Assembly (NCBI RefSeq): GCF_002237595.1
Contig: NZ_CP022529.1
Span: forward strand, 3,162,001-3,226,000
DNA length: 64,000 nt
Direction: 5' to 3'
DNA from: Labrenzia sp. VG12
GTDB lineage: Bacteria > Pseudomonadota > Alphaproteobacteria > Rhizobiales > Stappiaceae
The translations under genes and the position numbers were made by a program. The notes under the pieces were generated by a model. The model was not told where the DNA came from, ran no database searches, and saw nothing but the letters and a program-made list of their open reading frames with translations. Below are positions 17,744 to 24,665 of this stretch, in pieces (positions within the stretch are counted from its first letter, which is position 1; the number at the start of each line of letters is the position of its first letter).

Positions 17744-18739
17744 TCAGCCGCAAAACAACTCCGAAATATCAGCGCGGAACCAGCCATGTCCGTTGATGAC
17801 ATGAAGATGCCGACCGCGTCCGAAAAGCTTGCTCACGTTGCAGAGTGTTCCTTCCGGCAGACGCCCGCGAACCTGGCCCATCGGCTCCAGCCAGTCGCCA
17901 TCGCGCCGGACCAGATGAAACATGTCCGGTGGTTCATGATACTGCCTCCCCAGGACGAGCCCCGCGTCGGCCACGGCCAGCACACTGGATCCTTCAATGT
18001 CTTGAAGCTTCAGGACCTTCGGCGAAAACAAGCCATCAACCCGGCAGATGTCAAAATCATCGCTGTAGTAAGCCCAGACCTCTCGTTGCGAAACATTGAG
18101 CGCATAGCAATCGAGAATGTATGTTTCGCGGCTCTTCGTGTTGAATTGAAACAGAACCTCGCCTTGCACATCGAAGCAGACCAGTCCGCCAGAGCTAAGC
18201 CCCCAAGGACCTGGCCCGTTCCAACCGAGATTTCCGCAAACACCCTCATCGAAATAGGACACCCAGATCCGGTTATCGCCGTCGATGCCCAGCGATTCGA
18301 TCCCATCTCCGAGCAGAAACCTGTCCAGGTTTCCCGTCAGCGGATCAAAGATCGCACCGTTCAGATCAAATTTGCCCGGCCCGTGCCAGGCCGCACGTGA
18401 ACCGGCAATCAGCACTCGGCCATCGGCAAACAGGTCCACCAGAGGGTGAGCCAGATCGAGCGGCGGAAACTCGATTTCATAGGACGTTTCCCACCCATCG
18501 ACGACGACGAGGCGATAGATTTTTTCTTCCGACAGCCTTGGTTCGGGGAATTGAGCGCCATATCGCGTGAATGTGCCGCGCGCCTCATCGCCGAAGGGAG
18601 CTTCTATGAACAGGAACAGCCCTTCGCCGCCGGTCGATACCGATGCGGAAACAAACTCGAAGCCGGCAGGTGCAACCGGAACATCTCCGGCGTTGTGGAA
18701 CCAGAGTGCCTTCTGTTTTTTATCGGATTTTTTGGCCAA
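17744..18739 (-). CDS. Hypothetical protein, possible beta-propeller
   Basis: 331 residues, no signal peptide after a basic MAKKSDKKQK start. Repeating short beta-like patterns with GDG, DGDNRIWVSYFDEGV and GLVCFD turns suggest a propeller of NHL/six-bladed type, but no blade repeat is clear enough to prove it. It sits in a minus-strand group with two genes that look like immunity proteins, so it may belong with them. I do not recognise it. Confidence 0.6.
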   Translation of the reverse strand: MAKKSDKKQKALWFHNAGDVPVAPAGFEFVSASVSTGGEGLFLFIEAPFGDEARGTFTRYGAQFPEPRLSEEKIYRLVVVDGWETSYEIEFPPLDLAHPLVDLFADGRVLIAGSRAAWHGPGKFDLNGAIFDPLTGNLDRFLLGDGIESLGIDGDNRIWVSYFDEGVCGNLGWNGPGPWGLSSGGLVCFDVQGEVLFQFNTKSRETYILDCYALNVSQREVWAYYSDDFDICRVDGLFSPKVLKLQDIEGSSVLAVADAGLVLGRQYHEPPDMFHLVRRDGDWLEPMGQVRGRLPEGTLCNVSKLFGRGRHLHVINGHGWFRADISELFCG

Positions 18740-18781
18740 CTCTGCCGCCTAGCACATGCCTTCCTAACCAGGAAATACGGT

Positions 18782-19192
18782 TCATCTATCAGGAAACCTC
18801 CGGCAGAGATCTTCAATTGCGCAAAGCGTCCGCTCGCCCCAAGTCCGATCCATACGGGTCTCGAAAGACATGGCGTTGCCGTCCTTGTCAAAACTCAAAC
18901 CGGAATCAAGGTGGAGCAGCACTGTTTCACCCTGGCGGGAAAAGGCAACGCAGGGCTCCAGGAATTCCAGACGCGTGCGTGTCTCCGGCACTTGAAAGAA
19001 ACGCTTCATGTCCCGCAGCTCCCATGTCAGCAGCGCCAGGTCACGCAAAACCCTGGTGTTGCCATCGACCGAACGCGTTGCCTCGAGCAATAACCAGTTC
19101 CGGTCAAAGGCGTCCTCCGCAGCACCGAACTGGTAGTCGACGACAGTGAGAGACACCCAGTCCGTTTCATTTCCGAATTTCAGCATGTTCAT
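18782..19192 (-). CDS. WapI-like immunity family protein (tentative)
   Basis: About 136 residues. The ending strand-rich pattern NWLLLEATRSVDG, DLALLTWELRDMKRFF and LEFLEPCVAFSRQGE resembles the small WapI-type immunity fold (short protein with paired W/L strands and an EP-x-x-x-F motif). The start at 19192 has GGAGG 10 bases upstream; an ATG at 19225 is possible but overlaps the upstream gene. No toxin gene is nearby, so any immunity role would be for a foreign or orphan toxin. Assignment is by eye. Confidence 0.5.
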   Translation of the reverse strand: MNMLKFGNETDWVSLTVVDYQFGAAEDAFDRNWLLLEATRSVDGNTRVLRDLALLTWELRDMKRFFQVPETRTRLEFLEPCVAFSRQGETVLLHLDSGLSFDKDGNAMSFETRMDRTWGERTLCAIEDLCRRFPDR

Positions 19193-19221
19193 ACCCCGCT
19201 CACCTCCGGATAGAAGAACCA

Positions 19222-20196
19222 TCAACGGGAGAACGTTCGAAATTCGGTCCGAAAGAACAACGTGCAGGCAAACGCGCTTTCAGGCTCGTCTGCCGAGCTC
19301 CAGTAGCGAATAAGCCAGTCGAACAGACACACTCTCGAGTTCAGAATTCTGGAGATTTCCAGCCAGAGCCGTCTTTCGTCCTGTGTGTACATCCGTGACA
19401 CGTCGAAATCGGCCTCACGCATTTGATCGATATACTCGCCGCCAAACGGATAAAGACGCTGTCCCAGTCGGTCATCGAAACTTGCAATGATCAGCGCGAC
19501 CATCGCGTAGGCGTATTCATCGTCAGAGGCGAGGTCCGGAAACAACGAGATGAACTCCTCGAGCCGGGCTTCATCTGCCAACTCGATTTCCCAGTCCTGC
19601 TCATCACCGCGCGCCGGCAATTGCAGCGTTTCGGTCAGATATGCGGTCGCACGCGCCGAGGCCCATTGCATCAAGTGGTCGGCACCCTCGCTCACCCGCA
19701 GCTCGTCGTTAGCGGGCAGGAACTTCAGGTCCTTGGCAGCCACCCGGGGCCCGCATTGCCAGCGATGAAAACCGCCGGACTTGCCGCGTTGCGACAGCAG
19801 GTGCCGATATTCGTACATCGAGCCCTTGTTGGGAGACTGGCAGCCTCCGGGATGGTCCGATCCAGTGTCTTCCCAGTTGCACAACCGGCAGACTTCGTAG
19901 TCTCCCCGCGCTTCTGTCAGGGTCTTGAAACCACAGCACGGGCAAGTGCCCAGATTGTCCGGCAGACCGTGAACGTCAACCTGGTCACCAGTCGCAAATT
20001 CGACCAGTTCGCCGAGAAACGGATTGGGGCTGGCACCATATTGGCTCCGAATCCAATCGAGCAGGATCTCGGCCTCCGTCGCGCCTTCAAATCCGTCCTG
20101 AACCAGAGCGTCGACCTTCAAACGACCACAGCTCTGGTGAAATTCCGCGAGTGTCCGCAAGGCCTGTTCCCGCGACAGTCTTCTGATCTTTTTCAT
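19222..20196 (-). CDS. CPCC-type cysteine-rich domain protein
   Basis: 324 residues in three parts: an N-terminal region of about 85 residues, a zinc-ribbon-like CPCC domain (CPCCGFKTL...CRLCNWEDTG...HPGGCQSPN), and a C-terminal helical part. The CPCC domain is known from stand-alone small proteins proposed to be immunity proteins in polymorphic toxin systems. Here it is fused at both ends. It lies directly upstream of the WapI-like gene with overlapping ends. Function unknown. Confidence 0.65.
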   Translation of the reverse strand: MKKIRRLSREQALRTLAEFHQSCGRLKVDALVQDGFEGATEAEILLDWIRSQYGASPNPFLGELVEFATGDQVDVHGLPDNLGTCPCCGFKTLTEARGDYEVCRLCNWEDTGSDHPGGCQSPNKGSMYEYRHLLSQRGKSGGFHRWQCGPRVAAKDLKFLPANDELRVSEGADHLMQWASARATAYLTETLQLPARGDEQDWEIELADEARLEEFISLFPDLASDDEYAYAMVALIIASFDDRLGQRLYPFGGEYIDQMREADFDVSRMYTQDERRLWLEISRILNSRVCLFDWLIRYWSSADEPESAFACTLFFRTEFRTFSR

Positions 20197-20409
20197 CTTG
20201 TCCTCGGAAACTCCGAGCCCGGCACGTTGCTCCGCCGTATTGCCCTGCCGGGAACCAGCTGACCTGGTGTCGTTTGTTGCTGCCGGGACGGCAAGGGAAG
20301 ACAGAACTTGCTAAACCGCTCGGCTGCGCTGCGTGGTGGGACACAGCGGCAGGCGCCGAACCTGCGGACTTGCAGTTCTGCCGGCATCCGTCCCGGGCTT
20401 TTTCCTCGA

Positions 20410-20437
20410 CGCAAGGCGGCTTACCGCCTTGCGTCCT
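20410..20437 (-). terminator. Hairpin at the 3' end of rtcB
   Basis: GACGCAAGGCGG and CCGCCTTGCGTC arms (12 bp, four-base loop) overlap the last codons and stop of rtcB. There is no U-tract on the minus strand, so it may protect the 3' end rather than terminate alone. Confidence 0.45.
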
Positions 20438-21827
20438 TTCTTTTCTTCCAGAACGGCTCCATGTCGCCGGCCATGATGCAGCCATAGGGATCGATGTAGT
20501 CCTCGATGTCGGCGAGGCCGTATTTTTCGATCTGGGCCACCACCGCGTCCGCCTTCTTGTAGCTGGACGGCAGTTCGGAGATGTCGATGCCGTCCTCGAA
20601 GAAACGGATGTCGAGACCGTCCGTTTCCGCCTTCAGCATTTCTTCCGGCGTCCTGGCCGAAGAGCGGCGCTTGTGCTCGGAGCGCGAATAGTTGCGCCCC
20701 GCCCCGTGCGGCGAGAACCCGAGCGCGTGGCCGGCATCCTTGCCGCGCACCACAAGCACCGGCTCGGCCATGTTGAGCGGGATCAGCGTCAGCCCCGTGG
20801 CATCTGCCGCATATCCGTCCCAGGCCGGGGTCGCCCCCTTGCCGTGATAGAAGAGCCCGTCCCGTTCGAAGACGAAATTGTGCTCGTTCCAGAACCGGTT
20901 CCCGGCCGCTGCGCCACTCGCCTCCACCGTTGCCTGGTGAATGGCGTTGTGGTTGGCCTTGGTCCATTTGCGGATCAGCTGCAGGGCCTCCCAATAGGCG
21001 ATACCCTCCTCGCTGTCGGCCGGGATCCAGCCATTCTGCTTCAGCGTTTTCGGCGACAGCTTGCGGCGGAACTTGTCCGCGACATTGATGCCGATCTTGT
21101 AAAGCCCCGCACCCGGCCCGCGAGACCCGTGATGGGTGACCATCGCGGTCCTGCCGGTCTTGCGCGACACGCCGACAAACAGGAAGTGGTTGCCGTCCCC
21201 CTGCGTGCCCAGATGCTCCTGCGCCATGCGCAGGATCTTCGGGTTGCTCAGGAACCGGTTCTCCCGGAACTTGTCGAACAGGCTCGTCGACATGGTGAAC
21301 CGCTTGCCGTTCGGCCGGCCGCCGGCACCAAAATGGGTCACGGACTGGGCCGCGTCCAGAACCGCCTTCGGGTCGGCGTCCTGAAACTCGGTCATCATCA
21401 CCGAACAGCAGATGTCGGCGCTGTGCATGCCCGGATGGATCGCGTTGCGGGCCGCGACCACACCGCCGACCGGGATCGTCCCGAGCGGTCCCGCCGGACA
21501 GGCATCCGGCATGATGGCGCCGGCCTCGATGGTCGGCGTGCGCATCAGCTCTGTCATGTGGTGCATGACGGCGTCCAGGTTGGCCTTTTCGTCCGCGCTT
21601 TCCGCATCCAGGTTGACGTGGAACGGCTTTTCACCGGAGGCGGCCAGCGGCAGGGTCGGCGCCGGTTTGTAGGCTTCCAGCATCTGACGCACAGCCTCGA
21701 GCGGTTCGCCGCGATCCAGCGCGTCCTGCCCATCACGCAGGGCAGCGCCGAAGGCCTTGCCCGGCAGGTGTCCCCAGGTCGCCAGCATGTCGCTGGTGAG
21801 TTTTTCGGTTTCCGTTTCCATCGTCAT
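20421..21827 (-). CDS. rtcB: RNA ligase RtcB
   Basis: GTP- and Mn-dependent ligase that joins 2',3'-cyclic phosphate or 3'-phosphate ends to 5'-OH ends, used in RNA repair. About 468 residues. Seen: HSADICCSVMMTEF with the metal-binding Asp-x-x-Cys, HHGSRGPGAG, the NHNFVFERDG...HGKGATPA block and PHGAGRNYSRS, whose His is the guanylylated residue in the family. The ATG at 21827 follows GGAAAGAAGAGAC; a longer frame would run into the seventh Y RNA-like unit. It is the last gene of the rsr - RNA array - rtcB unit; no rtcA cyclase gene accompanies it. Confidence 0.93.
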   Translation of the reverse strand: MTMETETEKLTSDMLATWGHLPGKAFGAALRDGQDALDRGEPLEAVRQMLEAYKPAPTLPLAASGEKPFHVNLDAESADEKANLDAVMHHMTELMRTPTIEAGAIMPDACPAGPLGTIPVGGVVAARNAIHPGMHSADICCSVMMTEFQDADPKAVLDAAQSVTHFGAGGRPNGKRFTMSTSLFDKFRENRFLSNPKILRMAQEHLGTQGDGNHFLFVGVSRKTGRTAMVTHHGSRGPGAGLYKIGINVADKFRRKLSPKTLKQNGWIPADSEEGIAYWEALQLIRKWTKANHNAIHQATVEASGAAAGNRFWNEHNFVFERDGLFYHGKGATPAWDGYAADATGLTLIPLNMAEPVLVVRGKDAGHALGFSPHGAGRNYSRSEHKRRSSARTPEEMLKAETDGLDIRFFEDGIDISELPSSYKKADAVVAQIEKYGLADIEDYIDPYGCIMAGDMEPFWKKRKDARR

Positions 21828-21853
21828 CTTCGTCTCTTCTTTCCAATGGGCCC

Positions 21854-21942
21854 GGCGGCAAGCGGGATAGCAAGACCTTTCCGCAAATGTGCGGGCCGGG
21901 CTCGAACCGGCAATGGCCAATGTAGTCCTGCTGGCATCCGCC
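21854..21942 (-). ncRNA. Y RNA-like unit 7 (T-arm plus closed acceptor arm)
   Basis: 89 bases. Lower stem GGCGG/CCGCC (extendable to 8 bp), internal loop ATGCC opposite CTTG, upper stem AGCAGGA/TCTTGCT (7 bp with one G-T), then CTACA. Inside lies a perfect T-arm (GCCGG, loop TTCGAGC, CCGGC) directly followed by a closed acceptor-like hairpin CCGCA-CATT-TGCGG. No D-arm is present. It ends 27 bases before the rtcB start codon. Confidence 0.8.
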
Positions 21943-21950
21943 AGGCGTCG

Positions 21951-22086
21951 CGGGGCAAGGTTTGGCAGGATGATCTTTCCGCCACCGGATTGCTCCGGGC
22001 CGGGTTTGAACCGGCACGGGGACGGCTCACCGCTCCCCTCCCGGCCTTGCCGGGTGCGTCTACCTGTAATCCTGCCGGCATCCCCG
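21951..22086 (-). ncRNA. Y RNA-like unit 6
   Basis: 136 bases. The lower stem has changed to CGGGG/CCCCG on both sides, and the upper stem is GGCAGGA/TCCTGCC (7 Watson-Crick pairs), around ATGCC and CTTG. The post-stem box is TTACA. The module holds a T-arm (GCCGG, loop TTCAAAC, CCGGC), a closed acceptor hairpin CCGGA-GCAA-TCCGG with a GNRA tetraloop, and two extra hairpins before the T-arm. Confidence 0.78.
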
Positions 22087-22140
22087 AAACCGCAGCACAG
22101 CTGCGGTCAAGCTGCCGTATTTGTCAAAAGGGCCGGTCAA

Positions 22141-22266
22141 GGCGGCAAAGTGAAAGAAACAGAAGTGCCGGGGCCACTCCTGATCGGAGCCCGCCAATCC
22201 ACGAAGGTGATGACGGATGGGGAGTCGAACCCCACGCCCGGAGATGTAGTTTCTTCCGCATCCGCC
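22141..22266 (-). ncRNA. Y RNA-like unit 5
   Basis: 126 bases. Lower stem GGCGG/CCGCC, extended outward to 14 bp by GCCGGTCA and TTGACCGGC. Upper stem GGAAGAA/TTCTTTC, CTACA box present, 3' loop slightly altered (CTTTG). The module has a T-arm TGGGG-TTCGACT-CCCCA, an acceptor stem TCCGTCA/TGGCGGG closed by a 14-base loop and a D-like arm CTCC/GGAG: the order T, acceptor, D is that of a circularly permuted tRNA. Confidence 0.8.
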
Positions 22267-22288
22267 CTGACCGGCGGTCTGAAAAGGT

Positions 22289-22347
22289 GGCGGCAAGTTT
22301 GTGACAAGACGGCGAGTTCCAAAGCTGTAGTCCTGCCGGCATCCGCC
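22289..22347 (-). ncRNA. Minimal Y RNA-like unit 4 without tRNA module
   Basis: Only 59 bases. Lower stem GGCGG/CCGCC, ATGCC and CTTG loop, upper stem GGCAGGA/TCTTGTC (7 bp with two G-T pairs) and CTACA are all kept, but between the two upper-stem strands there are only about 22 bases and no T-arm. This isolates the putative Ro-binding part from the tRNA-like part. Confidence 0.72.
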
Positions 22348-22418
22348 GTGAATACTATCTGTCCTGTCTCCTTTGTGCGGCCTGCGCCGCGGGTCCAGTC
22401 GTCATGTCGGTCCGGTCA

Positions 22419-22550
22419 GGGCGACAAGGTGGGTGCAAAACGTTCCTGCTCTATCCGATTGAGCTACGCCGCATGAAGTGGTTGCGGCGGCGGGATTCGA
22501 ACCCGCAACCTGGCGATTCACAGTCGATGTAGTTCTGCAGGCATTCGCCC
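22419..22550 (-). ncRNA. Y RNA-like unit 3 with near-complete permuted tRNA (GUG anticodon, CCA)
   Basis: 132 bases. Lower stem GGGCGA/TCGCCC, part of a 13-bp perfect outer stem, and upper stem TGCAGAA/TTTTGCA. Inside, in this order: anticodon-type loop CTGTGAA (22517-22523) on a 3-bp CGA/TCG stem, five-base variable region AGGTT, T-arm GCGGG-TTCGAAT-CCCGC (22490-22506), acceptor 3' strand CGCCGCA, A, CCA (22479-22489), linker CTTCA, acceptor 5' strand TGCGGCG (22467-22473), TA, D-arm GCTC-AATCGGATA-GAGC (22448-22464). The acceptor pairs perfectly over 7 bp. This is a tRNA-His-like body opened between D-arm and anticodon arm. Confidence 0.85.
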
Positions 22551-22571
22551 TGACCGGTTTAAGTTTTTTGC

Positions 22572-22694
22572 AGCGGCAAGCGAGTGATGAAACAAGCGCC
22601 GGTGTCCTTCCTCGCTGGACGACATCGCAGGTTCGCGATGGCGTGGCTCGACCCACGCGTCTCCGGTGTGGATGTAGTTCCATCGGCATCCGCC
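22572..22694 (-). ncRNA. Y RNA-like unit 2
   Basis: 123 bases. Lower stem GGCGG/CCGCT (one G-T), upper stem GATGGAA/TTTCATC, box CTACA. The module contains a 6-bp T-like arm GCGTGG-GTCGAG-CCACGC, a closed acceptor hairpin CATCGC-GAACCT-GCGATG and a D-like arm GTCC/GGAC, again in permuted order. The T-loop is one of the less canonical ones in the array. Confidence 0.78.
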
Positions 22695-22720
22695 ACGGTT
22701 TGAAATTTCCCGGGAAGTCC

Positions 22721-22844
22721 AGGCGACAAGTTTGAAGAAACATCGGGGGTCCCGCTCGAGCCTGAGAGCGCCTGCAAGGAGGGGAGTCGAACCCACTCGG
22801 ACTGATCCCATGGTGGAGCAATGTAGTTCCTTCGGCATTCGCCT
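22721..22844 (-). ncRNA. Y RNA-like unit 1
   Basis: 124 bases. Lower stem AGGCGA/TCGCCT, upper stem GAAGGAA/TTTCTTC, box CTACA, 3' loop CTTG. The module carries a T-loop (GGGTTCGACTCCC), a short closed acceptor-like hairpin CCT-TGC-AGG and a D-like arm GCTC-TCAGGCTC-GAGC with a GG in its loop. It begins 52 bases after the rsr stop codon and is the first unit in transcription order. Confidence 0.78.
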
Positions 22845-22858
22845 GTCTCTTCCGGTGT

Positions 22859-22885
22859 ACGCGGCGGGCGGATTGCCCGCCGCGT
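22859..22885 (-). other. Strong hairpin between rsr and the RNA array
   Basis: ACGCGGCGGGC and GCCCGCCGCGT arms (11 bp, five-base loop) right after the rsr stop codon. On the minus strand no U-tract follows, so it may be a partial terminator or an RNA-processing site that separates the rsr message from the array. Confidence 0.55.
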
Positions 22886-22896
22886 CATTGTTTGTG

Positions 22897-24471
22897 TCAG
22901 GTCAGCTCGATCGCTTCGATCTCGCCGACCCACTGGTCCGCATTCATTCGGTCTTCGGCAAAGGCCGCGACCTGGTCGAACACCGCGTCGGAGAAACCTC
23001 CGACATTGAGGATGTCCGGCCTGGAAACCGCCTGCGCCGTGCCGTAGGGCGCGATATCGATGCACACCAGCTTGGCGTCCGGGTTCCGCCTTTTCAGCTT
23101 CTCCCATTCCCGCATCACGCCCGTGGACGCACCGCGGTGGAGACCTGCCCAGGACTGGTTATCCGAGACCAGGATGACCAGGTCCGGCGCACGGCCCTTC
23201 CTGTTCAGCCAGATCAGTGGCGCTGCACAGTTCGTTCCGCCGCCCCACTGCTCGATGAGCTTCTGGGCATTGGTCAGGATCGTGTCGCGTGCAGTCAGCT
23301 TGACCTCACGCACATCCACCTCGAACGGCAGCACGGTCGCGCCGCGGTTGCGCCTCAGAACGGCGGCGGAGATCAGCGCGGCAACGTCGACGCAGCGCGT
23401 CACCGTGGTCGCTCCCTTCCTGTAGCCGGTCACCGGCGACACCATGGACCCGGAGACATCGGGGCAGACGACAACCTGTCCCTTGAAGGCCGGCACGTTG
23501 GCAACAGAGATTTCCATCGCATCGTGCAGGGCCTCGCGGATTTCGGCCGGCATCTCGCCCGACAGGGCCTGGTAGGCCGTCAGCAGCTGATACGGGAACA
23601 CCCGCGCCTTCCTGATCCGCTTCGGATCCCTCAGGATATCGGCCACCATCCCAACTGCCTTGGCCTTGAAGAACCGCCCACCTTCGAAGACGCCGTGACG
23701 CAGGAAGGTGTTCAGGTTCATGCGCACCATGGTCCAGCTTCCGCGCTCTGCCAGCGCGGTCCAGTCTTCCCGGGTGAGCGGCAGGTGCGTCAGCATCTGG
23801 AACGGTACGTCCGGGACCCTGCGGCCCTTCGGGTTTTCCTTGAAGGCTACATAGTCACGCACTTCAACCGGCAGCTTCTCCACATCGCACGGCTTGCCGA
23901 TCAGCCAGGCAAACAGGGCTTCCCGCTCCTCGTCACGAGGCTTCGGGTGCACCATCTTGATGACGTCCGCCAGGGACGGATCATTACCGATGCTGGCCTG
24001 AAGCAGCTGATAGGTGCTGGCCGTGTTCAGCCAGGCGCGCACCAGGGCCTTCGGCCGGGTTCCCAGAGACCTACGCCCGGTCTGACCGGACCGCATGATC
24101 TGCACGAAGTTGCGCAGCATCTTGCCGTCGGTCACGACCATCGGAAAAGCCTGGGCAAACAGCCCGGTATCCCTGGAGGCAAGAACCGCCAGCAGCAGGG
24201 CCGGCAGGTCTTTCATGTGACCCTTCTGGCGGGCATAGACCGCGGTCCTGGCCAGGAAATCATCCGGCACAGATTCCGTCGCCGCCAGCACCTGGTCCAG
24301 TTCCATCTCGGCACTCTGGTAGAACAGGTCTCCGATGGATCCGGTCGCCGCCAGTTGCGCAAGCTTCTGGCGATCCTCGTAAAGATAGGCGCGGCCACCA
24401 GCCAGGTTCCTGGCATCGGCCTTCTTGGCAAGGCGTCCCCTCAGGGAGGCAAAAAGCATTTTGTTCGCCAT
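22897..24471 (-). CDS. rsr: Ro60/Rsr-type TROVE domain protein
   Basis: Ring-shaped RNA-binding protein, about 524 residues, that binds Y RNAs on its outside and misfolded or 3'-ended RNA in its hole; in bacteria it works with exoribonucleases. The N-terminal TROVE (HEAT-repeat) part covers about residues 1-340, with LPALLLAVLASRD and TREDWTALAERGSW blocks. The C-terminal von Willebrand A domain keeps the MIDAS motif DVSGS. I start at MANKMLF (24471), with GGAGCAG upstream; the longer frame to 24582 has no ribosome site. Its direct downstream neighbours are the seven RNA units and rtcB. Confidence 0.93.
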   Translation of the reverse strand: MANKMLFASLRGRLAKKADARNLAGGRAYLYEDRQKLAQLAATGSIGDLFYQSAEMELDQVLAATESVPDDFLARTAVYARQKGHMKDLPALLLAVLASRDTGLFAQAFPMVVTDGKMLRNFVQIMRSGQTGRRSLGTRPKALVRAWLNTASTYQLLQASIGNDPSLADVIKMVHPKPRDEEREALFAWLIGKPCDVEKLPVEVRDYVAFKENPKGRRVPDVPFQMLTHLPLTREDWTALAERGSWTMVRMNLNTFLRHGVFEGGRFFKAKAVGMVADILRDPKRIRKARVFPYQLLTAYQALSGEMPAEIREALHDAMEISVANVPAFKGQVVVCPDVSGSMVSPVTGYRKGATTVTRCVDVAALISAAVLRRNRGATVLPFEVDVREVKLTARDTILTNAQKLIEQWGGGTNCAAPLIWLNRKGRAPDLVILVSDNQSWAGLHRGASTGVMREWEKLKRRNPDAKLVCIDIAPYGTAQAVSRPDILNVGGFSDAVFDQVAAFAEDRMNADQWVGEIEAIELT

Positions 24472-24665
24472 TTTCTGCTCCTCGGACCCAGCTGCCGGAC
24501 AGCCGTGTCTCTCGTGTTCGTTTCGAGAAGGAGAATGCCTGCCGTTATGGCGGACAAAAACAAAAAACGCAAAATCATACAAACTATTGATTTTTATTGA
24601 TTATTTTCATTATTGACATTTATGACAGTAAATAATCTTATACTTACAGATAAGGAATTATAAAA
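24472..24665. promoter_or_regulatory. Divergent rsr-rtcR intergenic region
   Basis: 194 bases, strikingly AT-rich from about 24550 to 24665 compared with the rest of the window. It must hold the promoters of rsr and rtcR. I looked for a -24/-12 (GG-N10-GC) sigma-54 element pointing to rsr: the best match, GGCTGTCCGGCAGC near 24500, lacks the TGGCAC/TTGC context and is too close to the start codon. TTGACA at 24613-24618 could be a -35 hexamer for rtcR. Confidence 0.45.

Noticed and set aside
22419..22550. Calling this a normal tRNA-His gene
   Set aside because: The order of the arms is permuted and the D-arm and anticodon arm are separated by the Y-type stem; no linear tRNA can be folded.
22478..22735. 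Reading frames across the RNA array as proteins
   Set aside because: Frames run through the repeated stems and T-arms, differ between units and have no ribosome sites; RNA structure explains the sequence better.
24490..24515. Possible sigma-54 promoter of rsr (GG-N10-GC in GGCTGTCCGGCAGC)
   Set aside because: The spacing fits but TGGCAC and TTGC contexts are missing and it is only about 25 bases from the start codon, leaving almost no leader.
24555..24600. TTTTGCG as -12 element of a sigma-54 promoter on the minus strand
   Set aside because: The bases 12 positions upstream are TT and not GG, so the -24 element is absent.
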